From Giardia muris (Eukaryota > Fornicata > Diplomonadida > Hexamitidae): DNA of 64,000 nucleotides. A program made the translations under genes and the position numbers. The stretch lies in contig CM016928.1 in NCBI GenBank assembly GCA_006247105.1, positions 248,001 through 312,000 of the forward strand, in the 5' to 3' direction. The stretch's first letter is position 1, and each line of letters starts with the position of its first letter. Of this stretch, positions 63,564 to 64,000 are shown one piece after another. The notes under the pieces were generated by a model. The model did no database searches and was not told where the DNA came from. It saw only the letters and a list, made by a program, of their open reading frames with translations.

Positions 63564-64000
63564 GCGCCTCGACCACCCGGCCCGCGTCCTCCCGCTCGTC
63601 CCCCGCCAGGAGCAGCTCGACCAGGGTGCGGAGGTCCGCCCCCGCCCCCTCGAGCGCCACCGCCTCCGCTCCCTCTGCCGCCGCCTCTTCCGCCGGCCTC
63701 GCCGCCTCGAACGCCCGGCGGAGACACTCGTCGGCCGCCGCCCGGAGCGCCGGGCTCGGCAGCAGCGCGTCGCGCGACGGGGCGAAGGGCGCGTCGGCCG
63801 CCCGGAGGAACGTGAGGAGCAGCGCGCCCGCGACGCAGACATTGGGGGCGGCGGTGGCGGCCCGCACGTCGACGAAGGCCGCGGCAGAGCACTGCGGGGC
63901 CAGGGAGACGCCGAGCGCCTCGAAGACGCCGTCGGAGGGCCGGAGCGGGCAGTCCGCCGCCCGAGCTCCTGGGAGCGCAACCCGGTTCGCCACCGCGATG
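63538..64000 (-). CDS. Alanine-rich hypothetical protein (5' partial)
   Basis: The frame runs off the right window edge with no ATG in view, so the start lies outside. The 153 visible residues are very rich in Ala, Glu and Arg and probably helical. High local GC (most third positions are G or C) makes long open frames likely by chance. The gene's reality is supported mainly by its position convergent to CFAP161. Confidence 0.55.
   Translation of the reverse strand, partial: IAVANRVALPGARAADCPLRPSDGVFEALGVSLAPQCSAAAFVDVRAATAAPNVCVAGALLLTFLRAADAPFAPSRDALLPSPALRAAADECLRRAFEAARPAEEAAAEGAEAVALEGAGADLRTLVELLLAGDEREDAGRVVEALSRARRSG

Noticed and set aside
62637..64000. Very long minus-strand ORF opposite CFAP161
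   Set aside because: High GC makes stop codons rare. Composition is Arg/Pro/Ser-rich and it is a shadow of CFAP161.

Overview
This window looks like nuclear DNA from a diplomonad of the genus Giardia, and most resembles G. muris. Clear eukaryotic core genes are present: eS6, SRP54, the KDEL receptor, NOP10, SBDS, UTP14, a PMS2-type MutL and axonemal proteins. I see no introns. Genes lie on both strands with gaps of 0-125 bp, and several neighbours abut or overlap. Start codons are usually preceded by short A-rich or AT-rich runs, and AGTRAAY-type poly(A) signals occur at some stops. A dead Nek-like kinase with about 26 ankyrin repeats is typical of Giardia. TAA, TAG and TGA all end clear genes, which argues against hexamitid relatives that read TAA/TAG as glutamine. 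Species is inference; no database was searched.

Layout, left to right. 1-9 kb: the 3' part of a class V aminotransferase, a low-complexity protein, a FAM135-like lipase, an unknown protein and a possible SRP72. 8.8-18 kb: a 2,588-residue pseudokinase scaffold with an ARM-repeat protein directly upstream. 18-24.5 kb: a housekeeping block (eS6, KDEL receptor, PHO80-type cyclin, SBDS, NOP10, UTP14, glucosamine-6-phosphate deaminase). 24.5-31.7 kb: two beta-propeller-like proteins, a kelch-like protein and a membrane-anchored S41 peptidase. 31.7-53.9 kb: twelve consecutive minus-strand genes (coiled-coil protein, SP-RING SUMO ligase, SRP54, Nek-like ankyrin pseudokinase, membrane pseudo-hydrolase, TTP-like CCCH protein, unknowns, a two-TM protein, PMS2-like MutL, DRC5-like LRR protein, an 85-residue protein). 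53.9-64 kb: a coiled-coil protein, ClpB/HSP104, a long coiled-coil protein, several unknowns, CFAP161, and an alanine-rich gene leaving the window. GC rises strongly over the last few kilobases.

Themes. Several genes serve ribosome production (NOP10, UTP14, SBDS, eS6). Others serve the secretory route (SRP54, possible SRP72, KDEL receptor) or the flagellum (CFAP161, DRC5-like). The deaminase belongs to the amino-sugar pathway that feeds the Giardia cyst wall. The most unusual feature is how gene-boundary signals are stacked: stop codon, poly(A) signal, A-rich initiator and next start codon share as few as 4-20 bp. No tRNA, rRNA, CRISPR array or mobile element was recognised.
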